A stretch of 64,000 nt of DNA from Streptomyces sp. TRM70350 (GCF_019219825.1 NZ_JAHUXH010000024.1:49723-113722); one strand, 5' to 3'. Positions 15,950 through 24,557 are shown, counted from the first letter of the stretch. Numbers and translations are program-made. Notes: a model not told the origin generated them from the letters alone.

Positions 15950-16417
15950 TCACGCCGCCGTCGGGCCGGTGACGGTCCAGCCCGGGGACTGGGGGTGGGG
16001 GGTCAGGTCCTCGTGCTGGACCGGGTCGCCGCAGGCCTGGCAGGTGACGAGCGGGACCAGCTCGTGGCCGCAGATGTGCTCGACGACCATGGGACGGTCG
16101 TCCTTGCGGAGGTGGCGGTTGCCCCACTCCATGAGCGTGAGCAGGACCGGCTCCAGTTCGAGGCCCGCCTGGGTGGGCCGGTACTCGAAGCGCTGCGGGC
16201 GCTCGCTGTAGGCCCGCTTGGTGAGGATCCCGGCGTCGACGAGGCGGCGCAGGCGGGTGGCCAGGATGTCGCGCGGGGCGCCGATGTTGCGCACCAGCTG
16301 GTCGAAACGGCCGTTGCCGAGGCAGACCTCCCGCAGGACGAGCAGGGAGTACTTCTCGCCGACGAGCGCCAGGGCGTCGGCGATCGAGCAGGGACGCGGT
16401 TCTTTGGTGGCGGCCAT
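15950..16417 (-). CDS. HxlR-family transcriptional regulator
   Basis: A 155-residue winged-helix regulator. It opens with CSIADALALVGEKYSLLVLR, the HxlR hallmark with an N-terminal cysteine at about residue 10, followed by the recognition helix PRDILATRLRRLVDAGIL. The C-terminal extension carries CGHELVPLVTCQACGDPV, with three cysteines that could bind zinc or sense redox or electrophilic stress. It is divergent from the thiolase gene, and three near-identical 17-bp sites lie between the two start codons, one only 20 bp upstream of its own ATG. Autoregulation and control of the thiolase are therefore likely. Confidence 0.9.
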   Translation of the reverse strand: MAATKEPRPCSIADALALVGEKYSLLVLREVCLGNGRFDQLVRNIGAPRDILATRLRRLVDAGILTKRAYSERPQRFEYRPTQAGLELEPVLLTLMEWGNRHLRKDDRPMVVEHICGHELVPLVTCQACGDPVQHEDLTPHPQSPGWTVTGPTAA

Positions 16418-16436
16418 GCAGCCCAGTCTAAGTGAG

Positions 16437-16519
16437 GGTTTGGATCTCCAACCGACTGATCATGTTGATGGGTTTGTTTTTCCAACCTGCCGAGCTATGG
16501 TGAGTTTGGATTTCCTACT
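16437..16519. promoter_or_regulatory. Three 17-bp operator repeats, HxlR/thiolase
   Basis: GGTTTGGATCTCCAACC (16437-16453), GGTTTGTTTTTCCAACC (16471-16487) and AGTTTGGATTTCCTACT (16503-16519) occur in the same orientation, 34 and 32 bp apart. Each is an imperfect dyad with GGTT/AACC outer arms. The spacing is about three helical turns, so three dimers could align on one face. This is the clearest operator array of the window and most probably binds the adjacent HxlR protein. Confidence 0.75.
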
Positions 16520-16557
16520 CATCGGTAGTCGCTCCGGCGGCCAAGGAGGCCCGCAGC

Positions 16558-17727
16558 ATGCGTGACGCAGTCATCGTCGAAGCCGTACGCACCCCCATGG
16601 GCAAGGGCAAGCCGAACGGCTCGCTCGCGCACGTCCACCCCGTCGAACTCCTCGCCCACACCCTGCGCACCCTCGTCGAGCGCTCCGGCGTCGACCCGAC
16701 GCTGATCGACGACGTCATCGGCGGCACCGTCGACCAGGTCGGCGAGCAGGCCATGAACACCACCCGGTACGCGGTACTGGCGGCGGGCTTCCCGGAGACC
16801 GTCCCCGCGACCACCGTGGACCGGCAGTGCGGCTCCTCCCAGCAGGCCGTGCACTTCGCCGCGCAGGGCGTCCTCTCGGGCGCGTACGACCTCGTGGTGG
16901 CCTGCGGCGTCGAGTCCATGAGCCGCGTGCCGATGTGGTCGAACGTCCCGCCCGGCAAGGACCCGTTCGGCCCCGGTGTCGCCGAGCGCTACCCGGAGGG
17001 CCTGGTCCCGCAGGGCATCAGCGCCGAGCTGATCGCCGCCAAGTGGTCCATCACGCGCGCGCAGATGGACGCCTTCGCCGTCTCCTCGCACCGGAAGGCG
17101 GCCGCGGCCTGGGACGGCGGCCTGTTCGACGCCGAGGTCGCGCCCCTGGACGGGGTCGCGCGCGACGAGTGCGTACGGCCGGGCAGCACCACCGAGATCC
17201 TGGCCGGGCTCAAGCCCGCCTACTACGACCCGGCCTTCGCCGAGCGCTTCCCGCAGATCGAGTGGAACGTCACCGCGGGCAACGCCAGCCCCATCAACGA
17301 CGGCGCCTCCGCCGTGCTCATCACGTCGAGCGAGACCGCGGCCCGCCTCGGCCTGCGCCCGCTCGCCCGGCTGCACAGCTTCGCCGTCACCGGCTCCGAC
17401 CCGCTGCTGATGCTCAGCGGCGTCGTCCCGGCGACCGAGAAGGTGCTGCGCAGGGCCTCCCTGACCCTGGACGACATCGACCTGTTCGAGGTCAACGAGG
17501 CCTTCTCCAGTGTCGTACTGGCCTGGCAGCAGGAGACCGGCGCCGACCTGGCCAAGGTCAACGTGCACGGCGGCGCCATCGCCCTCGGCCACCCGCTCGG
17601 CGCGAGCGGCACCCGGCTGACGACCACGCTCGTGCACGCCCTGCGCGAGCGCGGTGCCCGCTACGCCCTGCAGACGATGTGCGAGGCGGGCGGTCTGGCC
17701 AACGCGATGATCCTGGAAGCCGCGTAA
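16558..17727 (+). CDS. Thiolase (acetyl-CoA C-acyltransferase)
   Basis: A 389-residue thiolase that cleaves or forms 3-ketoacyl-CoA. The nucleophilic cysteine is C91 in DRQCGSSQQA. The second catalytic set is GGAIALGHPLGASG (H345) and MCEAGG (C375), with NEAFS upstream. Length and order match degradative thiolases (FadA/AtoB type). ATG at 16558 has AAGGAGG about 8 nt upstream. It is a single gene divergent from the HxlR regulator and convergent with a TVP38-like gene 16 bp away. Induction by an acyl-CoA or aldehyde through the HxlR protein is a reasonable guess. Confidence 0.93.
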   Translation: MRDAVIVEAVRTPMGKGKPNGSLAHVHPVELLAHTLRTLVERSGVDPTLIDDVIGGTVDQVGEQAMNTTRYAVLAAGFPETVPATTVDRQCGSSQQAVHFAAQGVLSGAYDLVVACGVESMSRVPMWSNVPPGKDPFGPGVAERYPEGLVPQGISAELIAAKWSITRAQMDAFAVSSHRKAAAAWDGGLFDAEVAPLDGVARDECVRPGSTTEILAGLKPAYYDPAFAERFPQIEWNVTAGNASPINDGASAVLITSSETAARLGLRPLARLHSFAVTGSDPLLMLSGVVPATEKVLRRASLTLDDIDLFEVNEAFSSVVLAWQQETGADLAKVNVHGGAIALGHPLGASGTRLTTTLVHALRERGARYALQTMCEAGGLANAMILEAA

Positions 17728-17743
17728 GTCCTCTGACCTGGGG

Positions 17744-18523
17744 TCAGCCGCGCAGGTGGTGGCGCTTGCGCCAGGCCACCACCGCGCCCGCCAGACCCGG
17801 AACGGCGATGGCGGCCATCGCGATCAGGAACACCGGCGACGTCGGTGTGGAGGCGCGGGCGCCCGCGACGACGTACGCGGCGGTGTTCGGCAGCGAGCCG
17901 AGCGCCGTCGCGAGCAGGAACGGCAGCCAGCCCATCCTGGAGACGGAGGCGCAGTAGTTCGCGGCCCAGAACGGCACGCCCGGGAACAGCCGCACCGCCA
18001 GCATGGAGCGGAAGCCGTGCCGGCTGAACTGCCCGTCGACGGTCTTCAGGAACTTGCCGCGCAGCAGCGGGCGCAGCGCGTCCTGGCCCAGGAACCGGCC
18101 GAGCCCGAAGGCGAGCCCGGCACCGATCACCGAGCCCCCGATCGCCGCGGCGATGCCCAGCTCGGAGCCGAACAGGGCACCCGCCGCCAGGTTGAGCAGC
18201 GGCCGCGGCACGAACGCGACGGTGATGACGCCGTACGCCACCGCGAAGATGAGCGCGGCCGCGACTCCGCCGAGCTGCGGCGGCCAGCCGTGCGCGAGCA
18301 GCCGCTGCGGCTCGAAGAGCAGCACCGCCGCCACGGCCCCGGCCAGCAGGGCGACCAGCAGGGAGAAGCGGGCCCAGGGCGAGAACAGGAGTCTCGCGCA
18401 GCGGGCGGCGAAACCGAGGCGGACGGCCGCGGCGCCGACGGGGACGGCGGCCGCGAGTTCGGTGGCAGTGGCCCGGGGAGGGGCCGGTGCGGTGCCCCCA
18501 GAGCGGGTGTGGGCATCGAGCAT
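17744..18523 (-). CDS. TVP38/TMEM64-family membrane protein
   Basis: A 259-residue protein of the DedA/TVP38 superfamily, which is linked to lipid scrambling or undecaprenyl-phosphate/lipid transport in bacteria. After a soluble N-terminus come hydrophobic segments, with the family block RPLLNLAAGALFGSELG and FSRHGFRSMLAVRLFPGVPF then AANYCASVS. The C-terminus is basic. It converges on the thiolase gene with a 16-bp gap. A second superfamily member (DedA) is encoded near 29 kb. Confidence 0.85.
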   Translation of the reverse strand: MLDAHTRSGGTAPAPPRATATELAAAVPVGAAAVRLGFAARCARLLFSPWARFSLLVALLAGAVAAVLLFEPQRLLAHGWPPQLGGVAAALIFAVAYGVITVAFVPRPLLNLAAGALFGSELGIAAAIGGSVIGAGLAFGLGRFLGQDALRPLLRGKFLKTVDGQFSRHGFRSMLAVRLFPGVPFWAANYCASVSRMGWLPFLLATALGSLPNTAAYVVAGARASTPTSPVFLIAMAAIAVPGLAGAVVAWRKRHHLRG

Positions 18524-18572
18524 TCGGTGACACTAACCGACGAATATGTGTGATCGCCGTATGGTTCGTCTC

Positions 18573-19295
18573 ATGAGCGTCACACGTGCGGGAACGGCGG
18601 GTGTCCCGCACAGCGCCCTCGCCGACACGCTGCTGGATCGGCTCACCGCCACCTACAGCGCCGCGGCCGACCCTGCGCGCGCGGCGCCCATGCGGGCGTA
18701 CATGAAGGACGTCGCGCCCTTCCTCGGCCTGACCACACCCGTGCGCCGCGCCCTGTCCCGCACGGTCGTCGAGGGCACGCCCCGACCGGACGAGAACGAC
18801 TGCACCGCCGTCGCCCTGCGCTGCTGGCGGCTGCCGGAGCGCGAGTACCACTACTTCGCCGTCGACTATCTGCGCCGCCATGTGAGCCGCTGCTCGTCCC
18901 GCTTCCTGCCGGTGGCCCGGCAGCTCGTCACCACCGTCTCCTGGTGGGACACCGTCGACCTGATCGCCGCCCACGTGGCGGGCCCACTGGTGGCCGCCGA
19001 CCCCGCGCTGAAGGCCGAGATGGACGCCTGGATCGTGGACGACGACCTCTGGGTCGCCCGCGCGGCCCTGCTCCACCAACTGCGCTACAAGGACCACACC
19101 GACACCGAACGCCTGTTCAGCTACTGCCTGCGGCAGTCCGGACACCCGGACTTCTTCATCCGCAAGGCGATCGGCTGGTGTCTTCGGGAGTACGCCAAGA
19201 CCGATCCCGACGCCGTACGCGGCTTCCTCGCGCGGGAGCGGGGGCGGTTCGCGCCGCTGTCGGTGCGGGAGGCGCTGAAGAACATCGGGCCGTGA
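18573..19295 (+). CDS. AlkD-like DNA alkylation repair protein
   Basis: A 240-residue all-helical protein of the AlkC/AlkD HEAT-like DNA glycosylase family, which removes bulky or cationic alkyl bases without flipping them out. Family marks are MRAYMKDVAPFLGLTTPVRR near the N-terminus, SWWDTVDLIAAH with the DNA-contacting Trp and Asp, ARAALLHQLRYK, and DFFIRKAIGWCLREYAKTDP. ATG at 18573 gives the usual length; an upstream ATG at 18546 is not supported by a ribosome-binding site. It stands alone, diverging from the TVP38-like gene. Confidence 0.88.
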   Translation: MSVTRAGTAGVPHSALADTLLDRLTATYSAAADPARAAPMRAYMKDVAPFLGLTTPVRRALSRTVVEGTPRPDENDCTAVALRCWRLPEREYHYFAVDYLRRHVSRCSSRFLPVARQLVTTVSWWDTVDLIAAHVAGPLVAADPALKAEMDAWIVDDDLWVARAALLHQLRYKDHTDTERLFSYCLRQSGHPDFFIRKAIGWCLREYAKTDPDAVRGFLARERGRFAPLSVREALKNIGP

Positions 19296-19367
19296 CCATC
19301 GGCACGGGCGGGGCAGCTTGAACTCCCCTGCCGGGAAAACCATTCGACGTGCGACCCGGCGTCGGCG

Positions 19368-19481
19368 ATGATCGACGTCATGTTCCGGCACGCCTTCCTC
19401 CTCGCAGCATCCGCGGTCGCGGATGCCCCGAAGGCTGCCGTCGTGATCCTCCTGGCCGCTGTCGACGGCGCCCGAAGCTGA
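19368..19481 (+). CDS. Possible short leader ORF upstream of tuf3
   Basis: A 37-codon ORF, MIDVMFRHAFLLAASAVADA then PKAAVVILLAAVDGARS, with a hydrophobic core. It has no strong ribosome-binding site and ends one base before a GC-rich hairpin. It could be a regulatory leader peptide for the following EF-Tu gene, or chance. Codon positions are GC-rich at third positions, as in real genes of the region. Confidence 0.3.
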   Translation: MIDVMFRHAFLLAASAVADAPKAAVVILLAAVDGARS

Positions 19482-19520
19482 CCCTCCCCGGAACGTCCGG
19501 CGGACCCCGCAGGGGGAGGG
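19482..19520 (+). promoter_or_regulatory. Hairpin in the tuf3 leader
   Basis: CCCTCCCC (19482-19489) pairs with GGGGAGGG (19513-19520) around a small inner stem GTCC-GGC-GGAC. The stem starts directly after the stop of the short upstream ORF and ends 52 bp before the tuf3 start. It could act as terminator or attenuator. Confidence 0.45.
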
Positions 19521-19572
19521 TCGGCCAGTCACCGGGGTCCCAGCCACCATCGAGACGCTTCGAGGTATCGCC

Positions 19573-20745
19573 ATGCCCAAGACGGCATACGTGCGCACCA
19601 AACCGCACCTGAACATCGGCACGATGGGTCACGTCGACCACGGCAAGACCACCCTGACGGCCGCCATCACCAAGGTCCTCGCCGAGCGCGGCACCGGCAC
19701 CTTCGTGCCGTTCGACCGCATCGACCGAGCCCCCGAGGAGGCGGCGCGCGGCATCACCATCAACATCGCGCACGTCGAGTACGAGACCGACACCCGGCAC
19801 TACGCGCACGTCGACATGCCGGGCCACGCCGACTACGTCAAGAACATGGTCACCGGTGCGGCCCAGCTCGACGGGGCGATCCTCGTCGTCTCCGCGCTCG
19901 ACGGGATCATGCCGCAGACCGCCGAGCACGTCCTGCTCGCCCGGCAGGTGGGTGTCGACCACATCGTCGTCGCCCTCAACAAGGCGGACGGCACGGGCGA
20001 CGAGGAGCTCATCGACCTCGTCGAACTGGAGGTGCGTGACCTGCTCACCCAGCACGGGTACGCGGGTGACTCCGTGCCGGTCGTACGGGTGTCCGGGTTG
20101 CGGGCGCTGGAGGGCGACCCGCGCTGGACGGCGTCCATCGAGGCGCTGCTCGACGCGGTGGACACGTATGTGCCGATGCCGGAGCGGTATCTGGACGCGC
20201 CTTTCCTGCTGCCGGTGGAGAACGTGCTCACCATCACCGGGCGCGGGACGGTCGTCACCGGTGCGGTGGAGCGGGGGACCGTTCGGATCGGCGACCGGGT
20301 CGAGGTGCTCGGGGCGGACCTGGAGTCCGTCGTCACCGGCCTGGAGACCTTCGGCAAGCCGATGGAGGAGGCGCAGGCCGGGGACAACGTGGCGCTGCTG
20401 CTGCGGGGCGTCGCGCGGGACGCGGTCCGTCGTGGGCATGTCGTCGCCGCGCCGGGGAGTGTGGTGCCGCGGCGGCGGTTCTCCGCGCAGGTGTATGTGC
20501 TGTCCGCGCGTGAGGGCGGTCGTACGACGTCGGTCTCCACCGGGTATCGGCCGCAGTTCTATATCCGTACGGCGGATGTGGTCGGTGACATCGACCTCGG
20601 CGAGGCGGGGGTTGCCCGGCCCGGCGAGACGGTGACGGTGAACGTGGAGCTGGGGCGTGAGGTGCCCCTGGAGCCCGGGCTCGGTTTCGCCATCCGTGAG
20701 GGCGGTCGGACCGTCGGAGCGGGGACCGTGACAGCCGTTCAGTGA
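19573..20745 (+). CDS. tuf3: Divergent elongation factor Tu (EF-Tu3 type)
   Basis: A 390-residue EF-Tu that carries aminoacyl-tRNA to the ribosome. All G-boxes are present: GHVDHGKTT (residues 19-27), RGITI, DMPGH (DCPGH in the major EF-Tu), NKAD (NKCD or NKVD elsewhere) and SGL (usually SAL). Domains II and III are complete and end with GRTVGAGTV. It differs from standard actinobacterial EF-Tu at many positions and lacks rpsG/fusA neighbours, so this is the stand-alone paralogue known as tuf3 in S. coelicolor, which is induced on starvation there. GAGGT precedes ATG 19573. Leader ORF and hairpin upstream may regulate it. Confidence 0.9.
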   Translation: MPKTAYVRTKPHLNIGTMGHVDHGKTTLTAAITKVLAERGTGTFVPFDRIDRAPEEAARGITINIAHVEYETDTRHYAHVDMPGHADYVKNMVTGAAQLDGAILVVSALDGIMPQTAEHVLLARQVGVDHIVVALNKADGTGDEELIDLVELEVRDLLTQHGYAGDSVPVVRVSGLRALEGDPRWTASIEALLDAVDTYVPMPERYLDAPFLLPVENVLTITGRGTVVTGAVERGTVRIGDRVEVLGADLESVVTGLETFGKPMEEAQAGDNVALLLRGVARDAVRRGHVVAAPGSVVPRRRFSAQVYVLSAREGGRTTSVSTGYRPQFYIRTADVVGDIDLGEAGVARPGETVTVNVELGREVPLEPGLGFAIREGGRTVGAGTVTAVQ

Positions 20746-20773
20746 GGGTGGTGCGGGTGCGTGGGGGACTGCG

Positions 20774-20815
20774 GGTCCGTCGTGGCTGGTCGCGCAGTTC
20801 CCCGCGCCCCTTCAG
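20774..20815 (+). repeat. Dispersed Streptomyces intergenic repeat, copy 1
   Basis: The core GTCGCGCAGTTCCCCGCGCC (20789-20808) with flanks GCGGGTCCGTCGTGGCTG lies 29 bp after tuf3. A diverged inverse copy is at 29708-29757. This short element is familiar from intergenic regions of many Streptomyces genomes, usually next to gene ends. Confidence 0.75.
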
Positions 20816-20840
20816 GTCTGCTGCACAAAGGCACAATGGG

Positions 20841-21689
20841 ATGGTGAACGAGCCCCTTCCCGTCAGTCGTGCCGTCGATCACGGGTTCGCCAAGCTGATG
20901 CCTGACGTCGATCGGGAGCGGGCCTGGCTGCTCACGGTCGACGGGGCGCCGCAGTCCTACGTCGACCTCGACGAGCCGACGCATCTTGAGTTCGAGTACG
21001 CGCGGCGGCTCGGGCATGTGCTGGACACCGTCGAGGAGGCGGGGCGGCCGCTGGACGTGGTGCATCTCGGTGGGGGTGCGCTCACCCTGCCCCGGTATGT
21101 GGCGGCGACGCGGCCCGGTTCGCGGCAGGACGTCGTCGAGGCCGACCGGGGGCTGGTGGAGCTGGTCGGCGAGCATCTGCCGGTCGAGGAGGGTTCCGGG
21201 ATCGCGTTGCACGTCGCGGACGCGCGTGGCTGGCTGGCGGATGCCCCGGCGGACTCGGCGGACGTCGTCGTCGGTGACGTCTTCGGCGGCTCGCGGACTC
21301 CGGCCGGATTCACGTCCGTCGGCTACGCCGGTGAGGTCGAGCGGGTGTTGCGTGCCGACGGCGTGTACGTGGCCAATCTGGCCGACGCCGCGCCCTTCGC
21401 CTTCCTCCGTTCCCAACTGGCCACCTTCGCCACGGTGTTCCAGGAACTGGCGCTGATCGCCGAACCGGCCGTGCTGCGCGGGCGCCGGTTCGGCAACGCG
21501 GTGCTGGTCGCCGCGCACCGTCCGCTCGACACGGCCGCCCTGGCCCGGCGCACCGCGGCCGACGTGTTCCCGGCCCGCGTCCGGCAGGGGCCCGCGGTGC
21601 GGGAGTTCATCGGCGATGCCCGGCCGGTGCGGGACGAGGACGCCGTGCCCTCACCCGAGCCCCCGGACGGGGCGTTCGGCATCGGCTGA
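20841..21689 (+). CDS. Spermidine synthase-like methyltransferase-fold protein
   Basis: A 282-residue soluble protein of the polyamine synthase/SAM-dependent fold. The nucleotide-binding motif VVHLGGGALTLPRYVAAT sits near residues 70-87, followed by the acidic strand VVEADRGLVEL and DVVVGDVFGGSRTPAGF, the usual place of the catalytic acidic loop. No membrane domain is attached, unlike the fused forms. ATG at 20841 gives the start; GTG 20844 is adjacent. The true polyamine-synthase active-site residues are not clear, so a role as synthase or as an unrelated transferase remains open. Its end overlaps the remnant of the convergent MFS gene by 39 bp. Confidence 0.75.
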   Translation: MVNEPLPVSRAVDHGFAKLMPDVDRERAWLLTVDGAPQSYVDLDEPTHLEFEYARRLGHVLDTVEEAGRPLDVVHLGGGALTLPRYVAATRPGSRQDVVEADRGLVELVGEHLPVEEGSGIALHVADARGWLADAPADSADVVVGDVFGGSRTPAGFTSVGYAGEVERVLRADGVYVANLADAAPFAFLRSQLATFATVFQELALIAEPAVLRGRRFGNAVLVAAHRPLDTAALARRTAADVFPARVRQGPAVREFIGDARPVRDEDAVPSPEPPDGAFGIG

Positions 21690-22206
21690 GTCGGCCGGTG
21701 CGCCCTTGGCCACCTGGTGGGTACGGCGCCGCAGATTCCGCACCTCCGGGACGCACAGCACCGCCGCCGTGACCACCACGACGAGCGTCGCGCAGCCCCA
21801 CAGCGCCGCCGTCCGCCCGAACGCCACCTCGGCCGGTCCCGCCAGCGCCGTCGCCAGCGGGACCAGGGCGACCGAGCCGAACCAGTCGTACGCCGTGACA
21901 CGCGAGAGCTTGTCCTCGGGGATCTCCTGATGGAGGGCGGTCATCCAGGAGACGCCGAAGACCTCCAGCGTCACGCCGGTCACGAACATCACCGCCCACA
22001 GGCCCCCGGCCGGCAACGGCACCGCCAGTGCCGCGGACGGCAGGGCCAGCGGGAAGACCCCCAGGGTGCCCGCGAGGAGCAGCCGACGGGGCTTCCAGCG
22101 GGTCATCAGCAGTGCGCCGACGACCGTGCCCGCGCCGAAGGAGCCCAGCGCCAGACCCCAGGGCGCCGCTCCGCCCAGGTGGTCCCGGGCGACCAGGGGG
22201 CCTTAG

Positions 22207-23601
22207 TACTCCAGCAGCGGTTCGTGTCCTGAGCTGGTGTTTGTCGTTGTCCTGGCATGGAGGGGATGGCTGAAGTCGGTTGCTGGGCTGCCGAGTTGGA
22301 GTCGGCGTTCGGGAGGGTGGCGGGCCGGTTCGGCCGGGCGGATCTGCGGTGGCGGATGCGGGACTATGTCCGGGGCCTGCTGGGACAGGCGGCACGCAAG
22401 AACGGCTGGCAACTCGCGGAATGGGCGGGGCACCGCACTCCTGACGGCTTCCAGCGGCTGTTGAACAGCAGTGTCTGGGACGCGGACGCCCTGCGCGACG
22501 ATGTCCGTGCCTACGTCGCCGAACGACTCGGACCGGACGGTGTGCTGATCATCGACGACACCGGCTTCATCAAGAAGGGCAGCACGTCGGCCGGGGTGGG
22601 CCGGCAGTACACGGGAACCTCGGGAAAGATCGACAACTGTCAGATCGGAGTGTTCGCCGCCTACGCCACCCGCTCGGGCCGCGCCCTGGTGGACCGGGAG
22701 CTCTACCTGCCGAAGTCCTGGACATCCGACCGGCAGCGGTGCCAGGCGGCGAAGATTCCTGACGATCGAGGCTTTGCTACCAAGGGCGAGCTGGCCCGGG
22801 ACATTGTGCGCCGCTGCATCACCGCCGGACTACCCGCCGCATGGGTCACTGCGGACGAGGCGTACGGGCAGGATTGGCACTTCCGCCGCCTGCTCGAACA
22901 ACTCGACCTCAGCTACGTCGTCGCTGTGCCCAAGTCCCAACAGATCAAGTCGCTGGCCGGCATCTGGCGCATCGACCAGATCATCGAGGATGCCCCTGGC
23001 GATGCCTGGCAGCAGCTGTCCTGCGGCAACGGAGCGAAGGGACCGCGGATCTACGACTGGGCCGCCGCCAAACTGCCCGCCAACATGATCCTCGACCCCG
23101 ATCCGCCCACCCACCACCGCTGGGTGATGGCCCGCCGCAGCCTGTCCGACCCCGGCGAACTGGCCTACTACCTCGCCTACGCGCCCGTGGGCGTCGAGAT
23201 CGCCGAACTGGTCCGGATCGCCGGCTCCCGCTGGGCGATCGAGGAGTGCTTCCAGGCAGCGAAGAACGAATGCGGCCTCGATCAGTACGAGGTCCGCCGC
23301 TACATCGGCTGGTATCGGCACATCACCCTGGCCATGCTCGCCCACGCAGTCCTGGCCGCACTCGCCGCCCAAGCCACCAGTGATGCCACAAAGGGGGCAG
23401 CAGAAACGGATCAGCCCTCGCCCCACTCACCGTGGCAGAGATCCGGCGGCTCTTGGACGCTCTCCTGCCCCACCCACGAGCCCACCGCGACCCCGTCACC
23501 CACACACTGAAGTGGTCGGCCTGGAGAAGACGCCACCAAGCCATTGCCCGTCACTGCCACTACCGAAAACGCAGCTCAGGACACGAACCGCTGCTGGAGT
23601 A
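22207..23601 (+). mobile_element. IS701-family insertion sequence, complete
   Basis: A 1395-bp element with perfect 30-bp terminal inverted repeats (22207-22236 and 23572-23601, ends TACTCCAGCAGCGGTTCG). It is bordered by TTAG target duplications (22203-22206 and 23602-23605), which fit the YTAR preference of the IS701 family. It carries one intact transposase gene. Perfect ends and duplication indicate a recent insertion. Confidence 0.95.
22257..23510 (+). CDS. IS701-family transposase
   Basis: A 417-residue DDE transposase. The first aspartates are D100/D101 in LIIDDTGFIKKG, the second is D200 in WVTADEAYG, and the glutamate is in WAIEECFQAAKNECGLDQYE (E329/E330), all with family spacing. 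The C-terminus is Pro/Ser/Thr-rich. ATG at 22257 lies 50 bp inside the left end. The gene appears intact, so the element may still be mobile. Confidence 0.95.
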   Translation: MEGMAEVGCWAAELESAFGRVAGRFGRADLRWRMRDYVRGLLGQAARKNGWQLAEWAGHRTPDGFQRLLNSSVWDADALRDDVRAYVAERLGPDGVLIIDDTGFIKKGSTSAGVGRQYTGTSGKIDNCQIGVFAAYATRSGRALVDRELYLPKSWTSDRQRCQAAKIPDDRGFATKGELARDIVRRCITAGLPAAWVTADEAYGQDWHFRRLLEQLDLSYVVAVPKSQQIKSLAGIWRIDQIIEDAPGDAWQQLSCGNGAKGPRIYDWAAAKLPANMILDPDPPTHHRWVMARRSLSDPGELAYYLAYAPVGVEIAELVRIAGSRWAIEECFQAAKNECGLDQYEVRRYIGWYRHITLAMLAHAVLAALAAQATSDATKGAAETDQPSPHSPWQRSGGSWTLSCPTHEPTATPSPTH

Positions 23602-23604
23602 TTA

Positions 23605-23766
23605 GGGCTCCTTGCACTATGCCCGCCCGGGTCGCGCGGTCTGGCACCGCACCTCGCCGCGTTGCCGAAACGCCCAGGTAGCTCCGCTACCAGGGCGCTC
23701 CGGCGCCTCGCGATGCACGGCACCAGACCACGCGACCTGATCGGACGCTCATAGTGCAAGGAGCCC
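23605..23766. mobile_element. 162-bp MITE with terminal and internal hairpin repeats
   Basis: A 17-bp perfect terminal inverted repeat (GGGCTCCTTGCACTATG) is flanked on both sides by TTA (23602-23604 and 23767-23769), as in IS5-type TNA targets. Nearly the whole interior is self-complementary: GGTCGCG and GGTCTGG pair with CCAGACC and CGCGACC, and GGTAGC-tcc-GCTACC forms the tip. No coding capacity. It was present before the IS701 insertion, because one TTAG copy of that element uses the MITE flank TTA plus the first MITE base. Confidence 0.85.
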
Positions 23767-24557
23767 TTAGACCGACTCGGCGGCCGCCACCACCGCGTTG
23801 GCGATCGAGAACTGGACGACGATGCCCCACAGCCACGGCCGGCCGGCGAACTCCCGCCGGCCCTCGCGGAGATCCCCGAGCAGCCCGCCGCCCGGCTCGC
23901 GCGGCGGGATGTGGCTCACGTCGAGAAAGGCGCGCAGCGCCCCGGCGACGGCGAACGCGGCCGCGTCCGCGGCGAGCACCCAGCCCGGGCCGATCGCGGC
24001 GACCATCGCCCCGCCGAGCGCGGCACCGCCCAGGGCCGCGCCCTGCATCGCCATCCGGAACACCGCGAACGCGCGGCTCACCTGCTCGCCCCGCACCGAC
24101 GACATCAGCATGCCCTCGGCGGCCGGACCGAAGAACGCCTGGCCGGTGCCGCCCAGCCCGCTCAGCAGCATCATCTGCCACAACTGCGGCTCACCGGCGA
24201 GCACGATCAGGGCGAACAGGCCCTGCGAGACACAGTTGAGGGCGTTGGCGGCGACCACCACGCGGTGCCGGGGCAGCCGGTCCGCGATCGCGCCGCCGAT
24301 CAGCAGGAACAGCACCAGCGGCAGGGTGCGGGCGGCGGCCACGAGGCCCACGTCGCCGCCGTCGCCGCCCGCCTGAAGCACCCGAACGCGGCGACGAGCG
24401 CGCCGTTGCTGCCGAGGTGCGTGACGACCGCGGCGGCGGTCAGCAGGCTGTAGTTGCGGCCCGCCCAGGCGGGCCTGCGGGGGCGGAAGGCGTCGGCGAC
24501 GGTGTTCACCGGCCGACTATCACCGCCCGACCCCCGACTCGCCGAACGGTTCGCCGG

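Larger units (their letters stand above)
21651..24509 (-). pseudogene. MFS transporter broken by frameshift, MITE and IS701 element
   Basis: The N-terminal half runs from GTG 24509 to 23767 and the C-terminal part from about 22202 to 21651, in the same orientation. Together they give an MFS drug-exporter-like protein (LIGGAIADRLPRHRVVVAAN between helices 2 and 3, six or more helices each side). Three lesions are visible. A 1-nt loss near 24388 separates NGALVAAF from VLQAGGDGGDVGLVAAA. A 162-bp MITE with TTA flanks is inserted at 23605. A 1395-bp IS701-family element is inserted at the MITE edge. Even without the elements the rejoined sequence would read GTC-TAA-GGC, an in-frame stop. The gene is certainly inactive. 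Confidence 0.9.
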
